From contig JAUIRK010001037.1 of the NCBI GenBank assembly GCA_030549495.1, forward strand, positions 571,001 through 635,000: a stretch of DNA of 64,000 nucleotides, read 5' to 3'. The translations under genes and the position numbers were made by a program. Positions 58,098 to 64,000 of the stretch are shown in pieces (positions within the stretch are counted from its first letter, which is position 1; each line of letters opens with the position of its first letter). The notes below the pieces were generated by a model. That model was not told the DNA's origin. It did no database searches and was given only the letters and a program-made list of their open reading frames with translations. Source of the stretch: Nectonema munidae (taxonomy: Eukaryota > Nematomorpha > Nectonematoida > Nectonematidae).

Positions 58098-60186
58098 ACT
58101 GAAAAAAAGGACCACGCGCGTCAAATGACGCATCATAACAATACAAGTACCCATATTTCCTATAATGCAATATATTTTGTTTTTTCTTTTCATGAATTTT
58201 CATATCTTTTTATAAACTTGATTTATGCAAATTTCCATGTCTTCAACACCACATGCAAACAAGAATGCATCATACCTACCTTAAAAGACCAGTCGCGTCA
58301 ATTGACTACAAGCAATTACTTCCTGTTTTTCTTCCATTGCTCACACATGCTCACACCAATCAAACGTTTTATTGTTTGATCTGCCTCTCCTTCACACTCT
58401 TCTACACGCATTTTTCATACATACATCATATTCTGACTTGATACTTTGCTTTTTTCTTTGGGCTTTCGAAACCGTTGTGTGACTCATTCTTTTAAAACAT
58501 TTTGCACTTTTGTTATGGACCAAAATATAAGTGGTGATAAGTTTCAATCTTTGAAAAATCTAAAAAGTATTGCTTCTGACTCATCAGATGGAAGCAATTT
58601 AGATTTCAGCAATGACGACTCAAATATTGAAGATTTTAATACTTTTTCAACAGACCTTTTATCTGACGCTTCTGATTGTGAAATTTCGATGCAGAATACA
58701 TCTACAACAGATTGTCACGAACAGATAAAAAGTAAAAGTGGGTTTTCATGGCCGTTATCAAGATCATAACATATTGAACTTTCGCAAAGTTGTAACGCCA
58801 TATGCAGCAAGTCGAGTTTTAAAACAAAGTCCGCTTTTTCAGTTTTAGAATTTTTTTCAAAGAAACAATGCTTAGAGTTTTTGAAAAGTGTACTATCATA
58901 AAAGCCCAAAGTGTCTCTGGAAATGAAGCATAATCACTTACAATTGAAGATTTGGAAAAATTCATTGCTCTTATTCTTGTTCGTGGCATAATTGGCGCGA
59001 GGAACTTTCCTATAAAAAGTTTGTGGAATAATAAATGGGGTTACCTTCACTTCAACAAAACACTTCCACGTACTCCATTTATCGAAATTATGAAATTTCT
59101 TCGTTTCGACATAAAATCCAAAAGAAAAACAAACTTGGTGAATGACAAATTTTGCCTAGTTTCTTCTATTTCGCACCCATTTATTGAAAATTGCAAAAAG
59201 CCTATGTTCCTTCTTTCAGTTTGACCGTTGATGAGCAGCTTTTGTCTTGCAAAGCGAGATAAAAAAATTTGCAATATATGGCTAATAAGCCAGATAAATT
59301 TGGACTGAAATTCCATACTGAATCTAAATATTTTTTCAATGCAATTCAATACTTGGGAAAAATTGAAGAAAGAACTAAAAACATGAGTGTTACCAGTGTA
59401 GTTTTGAAATTAATGACACCTCTTTTTAAAAAAGGTTATAACGTGACATGCGATAACTTTTTTTACTTCTTTAGAGTTATCCATAGAACTTGCGAAATGA
59501 AAGTGTAGTTTAGTCGGCACTATTCGACAAAATAGAAGAAAAATACCTGAAAGAAGAGAAGCAAACTGTTACTCTCACATCTTATCAATGTAAAAAGTAA
59601 AAATCAGTGATTATGTTAAGTACAATACTTTGGATTCAATACTTTTTTACAATAAAAATAAAGTGGGAGTTGAGGTGTTAGACCAAATGGCTAAACAGTA
59701 CTCTATTGAAGCCTGTAGTAAGCGCTGGCCCATGCACGTTTTTACAACATTCCTGATCTGGCTCTTATAAACAGTTGGATCATTTATAATGATGTTTGCA
59801 AATCATCAACGAGCAGAAGAAACTATATTCGAAAGATTGCAGAAGAACTTTGTGGAAGTTCTTCGTCAGAAGAACCTTGTTCAGAAAAGAAAAAAAAATG
59901 AAAAAATACAGAACGTAAAAAGTGTGCAAGTTTTGGGTGCAGAAATAGAACAAAATAAGTATGTGGCAAGTGTGAAAAGACGGTTTGTGGAACTTGTGGC
60001 TTAAAATTTGTCAAGATTGTTAAAAATGAAGTTTTTGATAATAAAATTTGTTTATTTCTTTTTTAAATCAATTATTTTGTTGATCCGTAAAAAAAATATA
60101 ATTAAATTTGAATACTTTAATTCTGCGTCAATTGACGCACTCTGTTCTTTAGAGGTATAATCAGATTTTGGTCCTTCTAGTGTTAA
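58094..60186 (+). mobile_element. piggyBac transposon with TTAA site, decayed
   Basis: The right end, read inward, is TTAA-CACTAGAAGGACCAAAAT, and the left end is TTGA-ACTGAAAAAAAGGACCA; both share the GGACCA core. Subterminal palindromic words GCGTCAAATGACGC (58119-58132) and GCGTCAATTGACGC (60125-60138) lie just inside each end, with a partial third GCGTCAATTGAC at 58293. TTAA at 60183-60186 and TTGA at 58094-58097 are the target duplication. Total length is about 2.1 kb. Confidence 0.85.
58516..60040 (+). pseudogene. broken piggyBac transposase (PGBD4-like)
   Basis: The N terminus MDQNISGDKFQSLKNLKSIA is followed by the usual acidic stretch (SDSSDGSNLDFSNDDSNIED). The core begins near 58940: LTIEDLEKFIALILVRGIIG, WNNKWGYLHFNKTLPRTPFI and EIMKFLRFD, matching the family pattern T--EL-AFI-L-i--G...TP-F---M---RF--I--fL-F. 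TVDEQLLSCKAR (59227-59262) holds the first catalytic aspartate. Next are PDKFGLKFHTESKYFFNAIQ, then YNVTCDNFFYFF with the second, and VGVEVLDQMAKQYSIEACSK with RWPMHVF for the third. The C terminus encodes a cysteine-rich zinc-binding domain (CGKCEKTVCGTCGLKF), read in another frame at 59957-60010. At least five frame changes or stops make it inactive. Confidence 0.9.
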
Positions 60187-60768
60187 CAAACAGGGAGATA
60201 AAAAACATCTGAACCAGAAGTTATCCTTCAAGACTAAGTGTTAAAAACTAAAGAGCTCATTGTAAAAATAGTACAACGATATGAAAGATGGAGTGGATGG
60301 AATAAAAATTTATAATAGACAAATGTTGTGATTTCAGTCCGAAGATTTACTAATACTACCTGCCTCAACCTCGTCTGAAAAAATCTTACTGTATTGCATT
60401 TTTTGAACGAGAATAAATTCTTTTGAAGTATTAAAAAGCTTTCACATATTGAAAATTCTAAACAAAATTCATTTTTCATTGAAACCATTGAGAAAACCAT
60501 TTTCTCAACTTTTTGTTGCTCTCATATAACAATTCACGCAAGATTTGATATAAGAAAATTTATATTTTTCGTATTTATTATGTGATTACTGTCTATAAGT
60601 ATAAAATAAAATCAGACTATTTTTAACAGCAATCTTGATTATAGCTTACAAAAAATATTAAATACATATTAGCCTTAATTAGAGTTAGGTATATTTTATT
60701 TTGACTAAATTGAGTTTGAAGATTTTGTTTGACACAAAAAGCCCTACTCCCTCCTTCCAAGGCGGAAT
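60187..60768. other. AT-rich DNA without genes
   Basis: Apart from the possible continuation of the older piggyBac frame at 60187-60211, nothing is recognised. Confidence 0.5.
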
Positions 60769-60873
60769 GGGAATTTTCCGACTGGAAATTTTTTCCACGG
60801 CAATTATCCCACAATGGCAATTTTCCTACTAGCAATTTTCTGAAAGGCAATATTGTAACTTGCAATTTTGCTA
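60769..60873. repeat. degenerate ~16-bp minisatellite (GGCAATTTTCC type)
   Basis: Seven units in a row: GGGAATTTTCCGACT, GGAAATTTTTTCCACG, GCAATTATCCCACAAT, GGCAATTTTCCTACTA, GCAATTTTCTGAAAG, GCAATATTGTAACTT and GCAATTTTGCTAGAA. The period is 15-16 bases. Confidence 0.8.
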
Positions 60874-61717
60874 GAAATATATTTGAAATATAAATAATTC
60901 ATTATCTGGAATTTTAAGATTTCATTTTGATGTATGTGCATGGTTAATATGTTATTCTCCAATATGTGCTTCACCCTAACTCAATAACTTCGGGTTCTTG
61001 AGTTTTATTATACAATTTTTATTATTATTTAAAAGCAGTAGTGTGCAAAAGGAGTGCAAAAAGAATTTTTTTTCACATAATAAAAAACTAAGAATATATT
61101 CATTTGATGTATCTAGTTTAATTGTTTTATATTAAATATTTAACTTATTTTTTTAAATACAGTAGATTTGTAAAACAAAAAATTAAAACAAATATTAAAA
61201 GTTTTAAAAGAAATTGACAAAAAATTCGAAAATATAAAAAACAAATATTGATATATTATAAAAAAAAACTACAAATAATACTTGTGGACAAGAATGGAAA
61301 AATAAAAAGAAATCATTTGCAAAAACCAAAACAAGAGAAACTAAAATGTTAAAAGTGTGGGTTTACATTTAGTATTTGGATTAATGTTTAGTTAGTGTCA
61401 AATAAATTTTATCCTAAAATCTCAGTAAATTAATTTAGCAGTTTCTAGTTTTCTGACGTTTTGGCTTCTCATGGTTTGACCAGCAATCAAATATTTCTAT
61501 AGTTAGTTTTATTTTTAATCTCAACTTAGTTGTGATATGTACACTATGATTATTAGCCTTCATATTTTTATACTGCTTTACGAGTTTGATTTTGTAAGAT
61601 TTTCTGAATAAGAAATATTCTATTTTATTCATTTTTCTTATATATGAACAATTTTTTGCATATTCAAATAAATATCTTCTAGGAAAAATTATAGTGTTAT
61701 TCATTGTCATTTCTAGG

Positions 61718-61880
61718 TTCCTCGTCAAAACGTAAACAAAAGATTTCAAACCAAACCGCTGGAAAAATAAAATCTCCAAAAACCAAAACTTGCCAAACGA
61801 AAACTTACAAAAACCAAAACCTCCGAAATGAAAATATCCGAAACACAAATTTGACAAACTATTTTAAAATCAAAACGTTT
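61718..61880. repeat. degenerate ~15-bp minisatellite (TTTTCGTTTGGCAAG type)
   Basis: On the minus strand units read TTTTCATTTCGGAGG, TTTTGGTTTTTGTAAG, TTTTCGTTTGGCAAG and TTTTGGTTTTTGGAGA, again with a 15-16 base period. The long minus-strand frame here, rich in FGKF-like words, is a by-product of the repeat. Confidence 0.75.
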
Positions 61881-64000
61881 GAAAATAATTTTTTTGGAAA
61901 ATAAATTTCTAATAAAATAGCTCAGAATTTTATAAATTTTGACATACTAGCCAAAAGACTAAAATAACTAAATTCATACGTTCAGTTTCTAGTATTGAGA
62001 GATTTTAACCGACTGAAATGTAATTTGTTATAAAAGTTTCCTTAGAGATTTTTGTTTCCTATTTCCAAATTTTTAGAACTATTATTTTTGAGGATCAATA
62101 ATTTTTTTCGCCTAAAAGAAAGATATTTTCTTTTAACTTTCAATCTCACTTGATACTTTTGTAATAAACGATATTTTAACAGGAAGTTATGTCTAAATTC
62201 TTTCAGAACTTCAAGAACAAAACTTCAACCAATGTTAGGAATGGAGCGTAATATTGATTTGTTTGATGTCAAGAAGAAATTTTGTATATATTTTCACTCA
62301 TCTTATGGTTAAAAATATTTTTATGTTGGCTGGCATATTGAATCTACAAACTTTATTCATTTTTTTTCATAAGTTATATATATTTTTTCAACAGCTGATG
62401 TTGATACTCATTAAAACAATTATAAAGACCTGAAAATAAGACTCTTGAAATTATTGTTTTATTGCCATCAACCTAAAAAAACTCAAATAAAATAATTAAA
62501 AATATAAAATCATTTGTTCAAATTGATTTTAGAAACGATTAGAAGATAATAATATATTTTAAAAGGTTAAATGACTAGTTACTTTTTATCATTAGAAATC
62601 AATCTAAGATTTTCTAAATATATTAGGATTTATGGGTTTAAAACAGCCCTAACTGTTTATAAGCAAAAGTATCGTTATTTAGTAAAGTCTAAATCTAATA
62701 AAATAATTTTAATAAATTTACTTTTTAAAAAACTAGACCCGGGTTTTACTCTAAAAACTTTAATAAGGTAATGGCGGATGATTATAACTTGTTTTTGAAA
62801 AACTCAAATAGGCGCAATTGTAGTTATAACATGGTTTGTTGCAATGTATCTAAGAGATATATATATCTTTTAGATAATGTTTTAGAACGGTTCAACAATG
62901 CATTTCATTTTAAACAAAGATGTATTAATTAAAATAAATTAATAAATTTGCAAAATTTCCTTATTTTGCAAAAATGATGTGTGCTTTAGGGGGTTATAAA
63001 TAGCGTTATTTTACATAAAAAAATTTAGCTTCTTGATTTTATTTTCAAAATTGAAAAAACAACCATTGGTCATCTTTTTGTGTTTCTAGCTAAATTATAA
63101 CTTTTACACATCTTGTCTAGTATATATACACAAGATTTTGTTGTATTATAAAACGTAATAACTTCGGACTTATTTCATCAGAGTCCTTATCATTATGCAA
63201 ACTTGAAACCAAAATAGCATTTTTATATTTTTTTGGTACATCATGAAACCATTGAGCAGTTTTGATGAAATCGAAATAAACTTGAAAATTCTTCGCGTTT
63301 TTTTTGTTGCAACAAATTCTTTAGGGATTTTAGCTTTATTCCTTTTTATAGTTGCAACATAAGATACTTTTTTTGAACTAAAAAAACCAATTTAAAATCT
63401 GTGAATCAGTTATTCGCTGTTATGCTTCGACATGTGTTATATTTTGGGAGGCTTAGCTTTTTGACTACATCACTTGATTTATTGCTTACTTTATATTTTC
63501 TTTTTGTCTGAGAACCAAGATACATTTCCATATTATAAGTATAAAAAACTTTAGCATCAGCTAAACAAAATATTTTGATGACATATTTTCTTGGCTTTGA
63601 TGGAATATATTATCTGAATTGACAATTTCCTCTAAATCCGTCAAGCTTTTTATCTCGTGTTACATTTTCACTCAGTGAAAAACACTTTTTACAATCTTCC
63701 ACAAACTTTTCAAACATCTTTCTGATTGGAGCAAAACGATCGTCCTTTTTTCTTTCTCCGAGAATCATAGTCATCAAAACGTATACACCACATTAAAAAT
63801 CGAAAACGCATTAAACTCATAACTAATCTAAATTTTTCTATTCCATTTCCACCAGTTGTCCAAATATCTTAATTTTGCTTGTTTCTGTGTAGTAAACCTG
63901 CAGGATATAAAAGTCCAATATAAGCTTTAAATTAGATCTTTAAGCCTAGTATTTCTTTCTGTTGAAAATTTTTTAGTTCCTTTCTATATATTGGTTTGTA
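61881..64000. other. AT-rich DNA without genes
   Basis: No recognisable domain or transposon end to the window edge. Confidence 0.55.

Noticed and set aside
61435-61857. 140-codon minus-strand ORF
   Set aside because: Its first part translates a 15-bp degenerate repeat and the rest is low-complexity; not a credible protein.
1-64000. LTR retroelements, retroviral or Polinton remains
   Set aside because: No gag, protease, integrase, capsid or envelope motif and no long terminal repeats were seen; both LINE-type reverse transcriptases have non-LTR signatures.
1-64000. CRISPR arrays, bacterial operons, rRNA genes
   Set aside because: No regularly spaced identical repeats, no ribosome-binding patterns and no rRNA-like segments; the content is eukaryotic.

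Overview
This window is about 70% A+T and looks like intergenic or intronic DNA of a multicellular animal. The evidence is eukaryotic transposon families (hAT, piggyBac, pogo, Merlin, CR1/L2-like LINEs, a tRNA-derived SINE), consensus splice sites, and a possible 61-bp intron between exons that read like a Beaten-path-type immunoglobulin protein. That last point hints at an arthropod. A crustacean such as a caligid copepod would fit the composition, but the sequence does not prove it. No complete, recognisable host gene is present, and I saw no retrovirus, LTR or Polinton remains.

Layout. 1-3.2 kb: AT-rich DNA with a hairpin, a 37-bp direct duplication and a YY1-type motif next to a splice donor. 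3.2-5.1 kb: decayed SCAND3/ZBED5-like hAT. 7.6 kb: 191-bp hAT miniature element. 8.7-9.9 kb: piggyBac C-terminal remnant. 10.1-10.9 kb: decayed coding stretch of unknown family. 11.1-12.5 kb: LINE reverse-transcriptase remnant. 15.0 kb: TTAA-flanked miniature element. 15.6-16.0 kb: ankyrin-like coding remnant. 18.45-21.32 kb: well-preserved ZMYM1-type hAT with perfect 8-bp target duplication. 23.5-24.2 kb: Merlin remnant. 25.8-26.1 kb: possible host exon. 27.4-28.0 kb: degenerate repeat array beside a possible secreted-peptide ORF. 28.56-30.33 kb: POGK-type pogo element with perfect 28-bp inverted repeats. 30.8-31.2 kb: two possible exons of an Ig-domain gene on the minus strand. 37.4 kb: tRNA-derived SINE. 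37.9, 38.3 and 44.0 kb: three more copies of the TTAA miniature family. 42.1-42.5 and 48.2-48.8 kb: LINE fragments. 46.3-46.6 kb: possible secreted six-cysteine peptide. 50.6-51.4 kb: non-autonomous hAT with perfect target duplication. 57.8-60.2 kb: one piggyBac apparently inserted in an older piggyBac. 60.8 and 61.8 kb: degenerate ~15-bp minisatellites.

Most recognisable coding sequence belongs to transposons that no longer look functional; the pogo and ZMYM1-type hAT copies are the best preserved. Small non-autonomous elements share end sequences and target-site sizes with these classes, so they were probably mobilised by relatives of them. Host coding evidence is limited to short exon-like stretches. 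ORFs of 60-120 codons are expected by chance at this composition, so most unassigned ORFs carry low confidence.
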